From assembly GCA_022747635.1 (NCBI GenBank), contig JAKTNV010000019.1:9063501-9127500 (forward strand): DNA of 64,000 nt. The letters run 5' to 3'. The stretch's first letter is position 1. Every line of letters starts with the position of its first letter. The position numbers were made by a program, and so were the translations under genes. The notes under the pieces were generated by a model. The model saw nothing but the letters and a program-made list of their open reading frames with translations, did no database searches and was not told where the DNA came from. This document shows positions 54,312 through 64,000 of the stretch, in pieces. Source of the DNA: Hetaerina americana (taxonomy: Eukaryota > Arthropoda > Insecta > Odonata > Calopterygidae).

Positions 54312-54654
54312 TATATCTTCTGGAAAGATAGAATTGGATTGATTAGGTCCTGCAAATTTAAACACACGAACGTAAATACTAAACGAGGACACTAACGCAT
54401 TTTACGAAATACATGATTTTTCATCCCCAGAATTCAGCCTCGTAACACTTGTTTGCGAAAATTATGTTTTTGTGGTATAACGCTTTATTTACAAGTGTTC
54501 GACGAAAAATGCCTACATTTATGCATATGTCTGGGCCAATTTTTGCATATAATTGATGATTTGGATATATTTTGCAAGTTCATTTCTTCTTACTCATACT
54601 CAGATATTAGTAAGGTATATTTGAGCTTGTATAATATCTCTATAGGAAATAGAA

Positions 54655-54885
54655 TGGGTCGCTGTAGTCCAGGGGTTCAGCGTTGGACTACTGACCGGAG
54701 GGTTCGATTCCCGGGCAAGCCTCTCTGGGCACCTGCAGCTCCACCAAAGCTATGTAATTTTACGGGTACCAGGTCTTCCTGGGAAACCATAACCGGCGCG
54801 GGGAAAGATACTGGCTCCCGACCCTGATGTGTGAATTTTCACACGCAGTTTAGGGCTTAGTACTGGGTGAACTCTACCATACCAG
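54655..54885 (+). mobile_element. tRNA-derived SINE, copy 2
   Basis: Same family as the SINE at 35200-35478: a tRNA-like head (GGACTACTGACCGGAG) with B box GGTTCGATTCC at 54701-54711, then GGGCACCTGCAGCTCCACC and AACCATAACCGGCGCGGG. It lacks a few bases just before the B box compared with copy 1. No perfect target duplication is visible, so it is older or end-truncated. Confidence 0.85.
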
Positions 54886-54889
54886 GAAT

Positions 54890-55497
54890 TGGAATAGATA
54901 TGCTACCTTGGATTTTTTTTAATAGAACCAAAATGGAGAGCATCATTATCTTCCTGGAGTTGAAGAGTTTTCATTTTCAAGTTGTTCCTAGAGAATAATT
55001 TTATTTTTCATATTTTCACTAACCTTTGTCGAGGGATTTTATTTTCATGAAAACAATTATCTCTAGATGTTGTTTCAAAACCATTGATTCAAACTTTGCC
55101 CTAGTCAAAACTCTTTATCCAAATAGTAAATAGTGAATCAGTGATGCGGGAGCCCCAGATATTTTTAGAAGTTTCCATCAAGCTGAAAGCCTGATCTATT
55201 AGGAAATTACGAAGAGAAAAAAATTTGGGGATTACATTTTTTCTCATTCATTGCAATTAGGGAATATGAGCTTTTTAAGCGGCTTTCCGGCTCCTCCCTG
55301 AAGCCCGGATCACACAATTTACCACCGCAACGACCATCAACATGATATTGAGGTCCAAAGTGAAAGCTTTCCTTTTGTGATTCCCAGATGGGGAGCTAAT
55401 GCCAATACCTTCCTACCTGCAAACGCCGGAATTTAATTTTTTGAATAGATGAAAGCAATTTGTGTTAGGCAAATGCTATTTTTCGAAGAGACGTAGA

Positions 55498-55500
<3 letters not shown>
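54890..55500. other. unassigned DNA
   Basis: No feature recognised. Confidence 0.3.

Positions 55501-55502
<2 letters not shown>

Positions 55503-55579
<77 letters not shown>
55503..55579. repeat. (TA)n microsatellite
   Basis: About 77 bases of pure TA. Unlike three other arrays in the window, no LINE 3' end is evident beside it. Confidence 0.95.
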
Positions 55580-55580
<1 letters not shown>

Positions 55581-55835
55581 CAATTGATGCAATCTAGAGG
55601 GAAATAATAATATCGAATAGCTAAAATCATGCATCAAACGAATTTCTAGAGAAACTAGCAGCAATGTGGATTGTACCAATTTGAAACCACCACAAAACTG
55701 ATTAATAAAAGGCTGCTCCTTGGAAGAGTAAATAAATAAATGAATAAACATACTATTGAACAAATATTTGAAGCCATATTATATCGTTATTTCATGTAAA
55801 TCATTATTCCATTTCACCACGCGATCTGTAAAATT
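55580..55835. other. unassigned DNA
   Basis: No feature recognised. Confidence 0.3.
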
Positions 55836-55839
55836 TACT

Positions 55840-56455
55840 TAATTGACTTCGTAGGGTGGCAAGAGAAATGAGCACACCAAGAGTAACACCAAGAAAGGCG
55901 TGGCCTGAATGCAATCACGCGACGTACCCCACTCGTCCGCCACACATCTGCAGTGGAATGTGCGGCATTGAGAGATGTCTCCTTCCTCGGGGTCCCCGGA
56001 CGGATTTAATCAGGCATAAAAAGGGATGAAGGCGGCCCCGTGTAGAGCAGGGCGGTCAGATAAGAGGGGGGCGGCGGGCGGTGAGCGATGGAAAAATCCC
56101 TCGCTGCCGGTAAGCATACCACCTTGGGGTGTAGCGCGGGGGGGGGAGGAAAGATAGAGTATCGCCCCATAGCGAGTGCAGGCGGGCGTGTGTGGACGGG
56201 AGAGGACGCGGTAATTGGGAAAAGCAATTAGCTAAGGTGTTCCTGAAAGGATGGATTATGGGATTGTGGGAGGGTGGAGGAGGAGAAAGGGAAGGACGAG
56301 TCGAGGGATCAAAGTTTGAATGGGATTTTGGGAGTTGGAGAAAATTGAGTCTTGGGTCAAGGGAGGGGTGGGGTGGAGTGGGAGGGGAAGTATGGCTGGC
56401 GTGCGCGGGAGAAGAAGCGAATAAAAAGAAGCGGACTACTTTGCCTCATCATGGA
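55840..56455. other. GC-rich island, G-rich on the plus strand
   Basis: About 600 bp of GC-rich sequence with long G/A-rich runs on the plus strand (GCGGGGGGGGGAGG near 56137, GGAGGGTGGAGGAGGAG near 56268). Frames across it are low complexity. It contains several closely spaced G-tracts compatible with G-quadruplex formation. Confidence 0.45.
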
Positions 56456-56459
56456 CTAG

Positions 56460-57200
56460 AATAAGTAGATAAATCAAAGGTGTACGCGAGCTAGAAATAA
56501 TCGCTTATCGTCAATAATCATTAGGAATACTGTTCGAAATTATTTCATCCGAGCCCAAAGGAGCGTGAGCTTTTCTATTATACAGGATAATTCATATGGA
56601 GGTGGATTTAACCCTCGACTCTCAAGTGGCTGGCCCAAGTTGACTGCTCAATACATTGTTTTGAGAATCTCACTCTCGTGCATACATGTAACTGCCAATG
56701 AAATTGGTGCCACTATAGAACGCGTAACACAAAACGTAACATATAATAAATAAGGGAAAGGAGGGAACCTGTCTTTTTGTGGACGTCCGTCTAACGGCTT
56801 AAGGCCGAACGCAGCCGATGTGGATGTATTGGTCTGGAAGTTTTTCCCGTGCAATACCAATTTCAGATATATTTTCTTTTTTATTTATCCAACAACTCGG
56901 AGAAGAAACATATTATTCGTCGATTGGTAGAACATTCCAACACTGACCTGAATCTCTCGAATTTGAACCCCGGTTGATGCCTTTGTACTGGCCTTTTTGA
57001 AAACTTATCCAAATCGATAGTTTTATCAAGATCTTTCTCCGACGCCAACATTCCGCGGCCATTATCCTTGTCATGGAAGAGGCTTGCGATAGCTTTGGAA
57101 GCGCAAATCCTTAAATGACATGCAAATATGACTTTAAGTTATACTGGACCATTGTTGCCAGATATGTTTCATCCATGTTGGTATTTTGATTTCGGATAGG
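56460..57200. other. unassigned DNA
   Basis: No feature recognised. The LINE fragment starting near 57206 may extend slightly into it. Confidence 0.3.
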
Positions 57201-57205
57201 AAATT

Positions 57206-57604
57206 ATGGATGGATTGTTCTCACTCACCATAAATGATGGAACTCTCCCTGCCAGTTTTGGACCCCTGTTGAGTATGATACCATTTGAAGTTGTAATTCC
57301 CAATTTAATGGGCTGGGAACCTCTAGAATCTAGAAGAAAAGTAAGCAGACTTTGTGGAATGTTCCGAATTTTGAAGGGGGAGAAAGCTTGGGCAGATCTT
57401 AGGAAAGAGGCGGGGAACCCAAATTTTATAGGCAGAAATGATCACAAATTTAAGATAAAATACCGGGCACAGAGGACAAATAAAAAAAAATTTTCTTTTC
57501 TAAATAGAACAATTGTTGAGTGGAACACCTTACCTGCAAAAATATTCGAGCCCTTTCTTAACAGAGTGTATACTTTTAAGAATAGATGTAAGGTATATAT
57601 GTAA
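57206..57604 (+). pseudogene. C-terminal part of a Jockey/CR1-like LINE ORF
   Basis: The last ~100 residues of a 132-codon frame match the conserved end of this LINE group. GWEPLESRRKVSRLCGMFRI is followed by GRNDHKFKIKYRAQRT, then FSFLNRTIVEWNTLPA and YTFKNRCK before the stop. The reverse transcriptase itself is missing (5' truncation). The frame is undamaged over this length, so the insertion is not very old. Roughly 250 bp of T-rich 3' untranslated sequence follows to about 57860. It lacks the CATCTACATCTA signature of L-B, so it is a different family from the 18 kb copies. Confidence 0.8.
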
Positions 57605-57860
57605 AAATTTGATTTATGTGTGGTGTATGGTATTATATGTTATAGCTTAATTTTTTTTTATGTATCTTTTATTTCTTGCTGATTAATGGTTGTAAATGGG
57701 ATGAGGATTCACTTGTTTTGTTAAAGAGATTTGTGTTTGTCTGGTTTTATGTATTATCTTTTGCAATTATTTGGGACTTGTGTGCCACCTGACAATGTCT
57801 ATTAGCACATGTGTATTTATAATAATGGAATTTCAGGTACGAAATTTGTTTGGAAACGCT
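57605..57860 (+). mobile_element. 3' UTR of the LINE at 57.2 kb
   Basis: T-rich sequence downstream of the LINE stop codon; the exact 3' end is not determined. Confidence 0.4.
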
Positions 57861-57864
57861 ATTT

Positions 57865-58975
57865 GTCGGCGATCTTGCAAGAAGTTTTCCTCAGCAAAAC
57901 TCATCAAGTCGACCGCACTCGATGAACATTAAACAGACTTACTGAGTAGTCCAAAAAGAATGACTTTCGTCCCTCAAATGAGGGGTGCGGGTATTTTCAC
58001 CATTTGTAAGCTCAACCAGTAATACATCTTGATGACTGGAATTTCCCCCAGTAGACTTAGACATTTTCCTCAGCGTGGCGTTTGCGTGCCAATTGCTAAA
58101 TTGGTGGAAGTTTATTAATTCTTCAAAAGATGTTCCAAAGAACTAAATATTTTGTCTGTAAGTAATTTTACACGAGTTAAGATTGCAAATTTATACTTTT
58201 ATTGTGTTCTGTATCTGTACAAGCTAGGCTCGACTATTGGTTGTCATCGCATCACCAAGCGCCAGAACCAAAGCTCGCTTTGCTCGGCAGTACTTTCTCA
58301 CTGATTTGACGTGACTTTCCATACGCACGAATTACTTTCTCAGAATACTGTACTCTTCTGAATCCGAACGTTTAGATCACGAGAAAAAATTTCTATATTC
58401 TATTTATGTAACGCAACCTACAAATATAACACAAAACAGTAAACAAATGGCAGAATGTTATATTTAAGAAAAATGCGTGTATATCACGTAAGAAGTATAG
58501 CAAAGAGATATGCGTGGTAAGAATTAAAGGGGGGGGGGAGAAGAGGAAGTAAGTTGGAACATAAACACGCTAAATAAACGGGAGAACAAGTGCTTTGCCA
58601 TTTGGCCAAAGACTTGTAGTCATTGCTTTGGGATCTGAGAGAAAATGGAGATAGCGATAAAAATGAAAATGATTGTATCCTCAAAAATAGGAAAACAAAG
58701 CAAAATATGGAGTTAAAAGGAAAAGTAAGAACAGCTGGAACAATTCAGCATTTAGGAATTATTATGTTAGAGGAGCAAAATTATTAGGAAATAAATTGCA
58801 TAAAAGAGGAAAATTTACTTGAAATACATAGAAAGTGGAGTTTTGGGAAATCGGGATGGAGGAGAGGCACTTAAGTGCGGTCCAAAATGGTCCATAGGCC
58901 ATTTGGAAAATCAAATTTATATTTGAGGTATTTGTACTCTGCGAAAGATTTCGCAACCAAACAGATTTCATTTAA
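57865..58975. other. unassigned DNA
   Basis: No feature recognised. It includes a run of nine G near 58531. Confidence 0.3.
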
Positions 58976-58985
58976 GCTATCTTGA

Positions 58986-59057
58986 AGGTAGCAGGTAGGT
59001 GGTAGGTAGGTGGTAGGCAGGTGGTAGGCAGGTGGTAGGTAGGTGGTAGGTTGGTAG
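58986..59057. repeat. GGTAGGTGGTAG minisatellite
   Basis: About six imperfect units of an 11-12 base motif, GGTAGGTAGGT or GGTAGGCAGGT. It directly precedes the 97-bp tandem duplication. Confidence 0.9.
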
Positions 59058-59064
59058 AATAGGA

Positions 59065-59260
59065 TTGAGATAGACAGAAGTATCTCAATAATCTCTTAAC
59101 TTCTAATATTCTTTCCCGTTTCACCGGGAGTCGTTGTAGAACTGACAATTCTGTATTTTAGTTGAGATAGACAGAAGTATCTCAATAATCTTCTAACTTC
59201 TAATATTCTTTCCCGTTTCACCGGGAGTCGTTGTAGAACTGACAATTCTGTATTTTAGTT
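59065..59260. repeat. 97-bp tandem duplication
   Basis: Two adjacent units with a 97-base period, starting TTGAGATAGACAGAAG at 59065 and 59162. They are almost identical (one small difference seen, ATCTCTTAAC versus ATCTTCTAAC), so the duplication is recent. Confidence 0.95.
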
Positions 59261-59264
59261 CTCT

Positions 59265-59850
59265 TCAAGCACGTAAACACGAGCACACGTCTGAAATTCA
59301 GAAATCCAACCTGGTGCGCACCATCCCACCCGTAACCATCTTGATAACTCCCTCCAGCTCCCCGCGACTGGATATCCCTTTGCCGCCCTGCCTGCTCCAC
59401 CCTAATCCTTCTCGCTCTCCTCCATTCCATCCGCACAACCTTGCTCATGAGATTTTTCTTTTCCCTTCTCTCCTCTTTTAAGTCCACTCTGCTATTGCAT
59501 CACAGCCACACTCTTCTTTCCCTACACCAGCCAGTGTTTTACCGACACAAGTCAGAGCATAACTGAGCAAAGTTCCGTCTTAAAACTACCGAAGTGCACT
59601 TCTCCAAGTAGTTAATCACCTTGGCTTTAAGTTACATACTAAGACACTTCATGTCATAAGGAGAGCCAGCATCTCGGAAAATATTATTTTTATTTTTCCC
59701 AGCAAATCTTGATTTATTTATGTATATTTATATCAAACCATACTTACCCTGGTGGGTGCTATCCTCCGCTTTAGAATTTTTACCAATAATACTGAAAAGA
59801 TGTAATATTATTTCCAAAATATCATGTATTCATCATCAACCAATGCTTCC
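59265..59850. other. unassigned DNA
   Basis: No feature recognised. Confidence 0.3.
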
Positions 59851-59855
59851 AAAGT

Positions 59856-59894
59856 GAAAATCAAACAATGCTTCCCAAGCATTGTTTGATTTTC
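59856..59894. repeat. perfect 18-bp palindrome beside MarB
   Basis: Arms 59856-59873 and 59877-59894 (starting GAAAATCAAACAATGC) are exact inverses with a 3-base spacer. It ends 17 bases before the TA at which MarB copy 2 is inserted. Confidence 0.9.
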
Positions 59895-59913
59895 CATTGT
59901 TTGTTCCATTTTA

Positions 59914-60768
59914 CAGGGTGCGTCCCAAAAGTAATGCTATTACATTCCCTACGCCGCCCCTATTAGTTGAAGTGGGATCATGACACTTGGAGTAGGAGGG
60001 AGACACGCCAAGCTTTGCCGCGAAACCGGTCTCAGTGCTCTTGTAGCTGTGAAAGCGGCAGGACGTCGGTTATTGTAAACCCCTGCGCGCCGACCATGTC
60101 ACGATTGACCAACCGAGCGGAAGTTTCAAGGGAAATTTTGCAACTTGTTAAAAATGAACCTGAATATTTGGATAACGTCATCATTGGTGATGAAACCAGG
60201 GTTTTTTAATACGACCCAAAACAAAACGCCAAAGCTCTTTGTGGCACACAGACCAGTCTCCGAAGCACAAAAAGGCAAGAATAAGCGGATCAGAAAGGAA
60301 AAAATGCTCATTTTCTTTTTCGGTAGATCAGGAGTGGCCCACAAGAAGTTTGTGGGTCATCAGGACGTTATAAGACATCTACACTGTCTGGCAACTCCAT
60401 CACGATAACGCACCTTGCCACAATGCGCAACGAGATTGCGAGTTCCTGGCCAAACATCAGGTAGCAACGCTGCCCCACCCCTCTATAGTCCTGAAATCGC
60501 CCCAATACGCTTCTTTTAGTTCACTCGGATTAAAGCAGCCCTGAAAGGAATCCGTTTTTCGGCCATAGAACAGAATCAAACAGCCGTGACGAAGAGTTTG
60601 TGAGTCCCTGCAGACGCCTTCTACGGCGCGTGACGGTCATGGCAGAGTCGCTGGAAAAAATGTGCAGAGGCCTAAGGATAGTAATTTGAAATATTTTAAG
60701 TGTTGATGAAAATCTGTGAGATAAATTACTTAAAAAAAATAATGGCATTACTTTTGGAACGCACCCTG
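59914..60768 (+). mobile_element. internally deleted mariner, family MarB, copy 2
   Basis: 855 bp flanked by TA at 59912-59913 and 60769-60770. The terminal repeats start CAGGGTGCGTCCCAAAAG and match their inverse with about one difference. The plus strand keeps the region around the first aspartate (IIGDETRVF, then a stop) and the second (HHDNAPCH near 60397). The N-terminal DNA-binding half is deleted and the third-aspartate region is scrambled. It is non-autonomous. Copy 1 of the family at 2821-3633 retains more of the N-terminal side. Confidence 0.9.
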
Positions 60769-60774
60769 TAGCCT

Positions 60775-61105
60775 CCTATTGCTACATTGATGGGATTTTT
60801 AGGTTGGGGCGTGCGTGAGTGCGAGCAAATCCGAACAAAAGGCGAAGAGATGGAGGACTAGCGGGCGGGGGGGAGGGAGCTGCATCTGGTATACGCTATT
60901 ATTAAGAGGAGTAAGGCGTCAGGCCTGCTTTTAAAATTATCCCAACGGTGAGAGGGAGAGGAAAGTGGAAAAGAGGGAGGGGGAGGGTAGGCTTTGCTGT
61001 TTTCATATTTTGGGGCAGCGGTCGTGAGAGACATAATGAAACCAATTTGCGCAGCCACGGTACACATACTTACGCATCGATCCGTCGCCTGGCTGGCGAG
61101 AGGAG
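60775..61105. other. GC-rich island
   Basis: GC-rich block with G-tracts (GCGGGCGGGGGGGAGGGAG near 60861) directly downstream of MarB copy 2. No domain in the minus frame 60858-61133. Confidence 0.4.
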
Positions 61106-61109
61106 CGCG

Positions 61110-62830
61110 AAAAATTAAATGAAAGAGATTCAAAAAGTATCTCTATTTTTCTGGCGTCCCTCGCTCCGTGATGGAGTATTAATTATTTATGAGGGTGCAA
61201 GAGTGGATAAAAATGTCCTCATAAGGGATAGAAAAGTTGTGACATGATATTAAACTAAATGAAGATTAGATTAATTTAACGAATTACAAATATGTCTCAC
61301 TGATGCGTTCATTGCGTCTAACAGGGTGTATTTACTAAGTTTTTGGGTATGGAAACGAATTTCAAGTAATTATTTATCGCTCATTACTTGGAGAATGTCT
61401 TGAAAACATTGCGATGGGTCAAATGTTACACGGCATAACAATGTATAATTTGTACGAGTAATTAATTTCCGGCTAATTTTCTACCAGAATATATAACATT
61501 ATGCAGAGCAAGGTGATCGATCGTGCACTTTTAAGTTCAAGCTATTTGGATTTTCCCTAGATCGGAACGGATATTTAACTCTATTATTTATTAATTATTA
61601 CTTAGGTAATTACTAAAGAAGGATGCTGCACTCTTTCTAACTCCTATTTTTAAATTTCTATTTCTAAATTCCTATTAAAGAGTGCAAGGAAATCCTTGGT
61701 CTCGATTGCATGTTATCTCTCTTAACCTTTTTATTCATAAAATTTTATGAAAAATGAAAGAAGTAAAATATCCATAAAATTGATATTTTGCCTGTTGTTT
61801 GTTACTTTAGAGTTAAATAAAAATCAATTTTCTTCGTTAATTACTCAATGAAGGTTTAAAAAGTCAATGAATACGAAAAGAAGAGCTTTTATTGATTGGG
61901 GTATAAGTACAAGAGTGAACCTCTATCGGCAGGATGGAGATGCGCCCGGTCTCCGTTTTGCGTACAGAATCTTCTACGGGAGAGTAAGACACGTAAATGA
62001 ATGAGCTTAAAATTGCTCGTGTCGGAAATATTCAATGTCTGCGATTACATTTATTTATAAACAAATAGAAATATTTTCCCGGAAATAACGAGATGAAAGT
62101 TTGGTAAAGAGACCATTTATATAATTTTAATCAAAATAAAAACTAATTAATAAGTAACTAAGTTGTTAACTTCATGAAAGTAAGTAGTTTTTATTTAGCA
62201 AGAGGCTAATTTTCGGATATTTTTAAAATGACACAATTCAGAACTCTTGCCCAAGTGCATATCCGTGGATAAGGGGATTCACGGCCTCCTCTTGAGGCAT
62301 ACTTCCGGCTGTAATAAAATGAAAACCATAATTTATGCGTAATAAACTACTTTTGAATGCCTAACGCCCTAAGAGCATTGCATTTTCTATCGCAGAATCT
62401 GCTACGGTTACTACATTCCTGAAATTAGTTTCAAATTAAACATGATGCTCAAATTTTATAGGAAAAAAGGATATTGAATATTTTCGTTTATTAATAAAGT
62501 TTAAATCTTTTAGAGGTTTTCACATCAGCGTTCATAGGGTCCTAATTGGAGCTTGTATCCCTGTTTGTCTCGAAGGGGGTCTTCCAGCATTGCAATTGGA
62601 TTATTCCCATTTACCTCTATTATGTCCTGCTCCTTTTTCCCTCGCAAATTTACTCAACTTTCCACTCCTCCGTCCAGGTTATCCCAGGGTACTGCGTAAA
62701 ATACATCATTCAGATTGTTCTGATAATAATCGAGGAAAAAATTGGCTGAGATGAATCTTTTCAACGGGAAAATTACAATGATTTATATCCAAGTTTTTAG
62801 ATTCCAAAGAAACTGCGGGAGATGCCGCGA
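61110..62830. other. unassigned AT-rich DNA
   Basis: No gene or repeat recognised. Confidence 0.35.
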
Positions 62831-62834
62831 CAGT

Positions 62835-62907
62835 AATTCGATAGCTTAACTGGTTATAGCACTCGACGGGACAATGAGGAATCCGGGTTCGAAACCCGGT
62901 AAAGGCG
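62835..62907 (+). pseudogene. tRNA-like sequence (tRNA pseudogene or SINE head)
   Basis: Has a good A box (TAGCTTAACTGG, 62842-62853) and a canonical B box (GGTTCGAAACC, 62886-62896) with normal tRNA spacing. The T arm CCGGG/CCCGG pairs perfectly and the D arm pairs partly. The acceptor ends (AATTCGA versus TAAAGGC) do not pair, and the expected anticodon-loop layout with U33 is absent. It is therefore not a functional tRNA, though it could still attract Pol III. No SINE body shared with the other copies follows. Confidence 0.6.
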
Positions 62908-62909
62908 AA

Positions 62910-64000
62910 TTATGTTTGCACTCTGAAATTGCTGCATCCAAGTTTTAGCATGGGAAATTTTCCTGCTTAATGCCCAGCAGTAAATTTTCTGAAAAATATT
63001 ATCATGCTGGGTCCGCAAGCAATGACAAACGTTCATGATTGATATACATAACTTCGGTGTTAATTCATAACTTTAAGAGATATTGGTTATGAATGACTGG
63101 AGCGAATCGCCTAGTGCGATATTCCAGTAGCTTTAAGAGTATTGTACATGTACATTGTCGTCGACAGTGAATCTTTATTTGGATAAGGGTTGTATTACAT
63201 AAAAGTATCTCTTACGTACATTTTTGTAATTTATTTATGGAAAAAATGAATGAAGTGAACATAAAAATTAATACTCCTAAATATATTTATAGAGATGTTC
63301 AATTTGTTCACTCACATATTTCTTCATCCAATTCGATTGGTTGACATATCGCTTCCTGTTCAGTGACATGATTTGAGAGAAATATTTGTGCTCATACGGT
63401 AAGGTGCTGACGGTAGACGGGAAATTGCTGGCAGTCGTAAAGTTTGATTTTGAAATGTGACCCCCTAAAATACGATCATCAACCCAGAATTGAGAAGTGC
63501 TACTATAATATTACCGGAAACTTTGGTTGATATTAAGGATGGAATGGGATTATTAAAAGAAGTATTTTAATTCAGGCAAGGCCTCGTGGTACATTTTTAA
63601 GGGAATGATGAGAAATATCAAAGACTAAGTTATGGGCAAATCTTAAGAGCTTTCCATTAATTCTAGGCGAATAATTGAAAACTAAAAAAGTTGGCTTAGG
63701 AGTATTTCCTCCTTATCTCCCCTCTTTACTCCACTTCTCCTGACTACTGTACTCAAATTTACCTTACGCTAGCTAGTTAAGCTAGCTGTGCTGTCAACCA
63801 TTTCTTAAAGAGACAACCACGCCCCTTATATCATCGTTGGAAAACTAAATTTAAACCATTATCTTTCTTCTTCCTTCATCTCTACGATAAGCGGTAGCAA
63901 AGATTCATCCACTACTTCATACATGGTCAATTAGACCTTAAACCCAGCCGTACTACGAAAGAAAATGACAATTAAAACAGCAAAAAAACACGTCCTCCGC
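62910..64000. other. unassigned AT-rich DNA
   Basis: No recognisable gene up to the window edge. Confidence 0.35.

Noticed and set aside
58484..58971. Minus-strand ORFs of 66-69 codons
   Set aside because: Short, no motif, AT-rich context; indistinguishable from chance.
62835..62907. Functional tRNA gene
   Set aside because: Acceptor stem does not pair and the anticodon loop lacks the normal U33; kept as a tRNA-like pseudogene.

Overview
This window looks like intergenic DNA from an AT-rich arthropod genome, probably an insect or chelicerate; I could not name the species. The basis is established knowledge of transposon families. The window holds several unrelated mariner (DD34D) lineages, an R1-like LINE with CCHC knuckles, Penelope-like elements with a GIY-YIG endonuclease, tRNA-derived SINEs and many long (TA)n arrays. 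I found no convincing host gene, no functional tRNA, no rRNA and no CRISPR. Every open reading frame I can assign belongs to a transposable element.

Layout. 0.8-4.2 kb: decayed LINE pieces on the minus strand and three mariner derivatives, two of which share the same double deletion. 4.4-7.9 kb: an R1-clade LINE (gag plus ORF2) that stops inside the reverse transcriptase. 8-13.5 kb: mostly unassigned. 13.5-14.15 kb: a 213+213 bp near-identical inverted duplication around a (TA)n loop, beside a LINE 3' end. 14.36-17.82 kb: an LTR-type element flanked by TAAT, ending in 139-bp perfect inverted copies of its R/U5 end. 18.0-20.9 kb: pieces of a second LINE family (L-B), the largest split by a mariner with perfect 31-bp TIRs. 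23-25.7 kb: a decayed mariner and a Penelope-like element with a 12-bp target duplication. 26.8-27.6 kb: a LINE (L-A) copy whose 5' end is inverted. 28-39 kb: scattered L-A remains, one carrying a SINE with a perfect 14-bp target duplication. 39.5-44.3 kb: a cluster of Penelope pieces, the best L-A copy (one internal stop), a mariner tail and another L-A copy. 45-52 kb: GC-rich islands and a mariner deletion derivative. 52.99-54.31 kb: an apparently intact 1325-bp mariner encoding a 349-aa transposase. 54.6-64 kb: a SINE, a LINE C-terminus, a 97-bp tandem duplication with a minisatellite, a deleted mariner and a tRNA-like sequence.

The elements form a layered record. L-A is the most frequent (about ten or more recognisable pieces) and mostly old. 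SINE and mariner insertions lie inside older LINEs. The intact mariner at 53 kb and the perfect-TIR mariner at 19.8 kb look youngest. Coordinates of decayed copies are approximate to tens of bases, because they come from reading similarity by eye.
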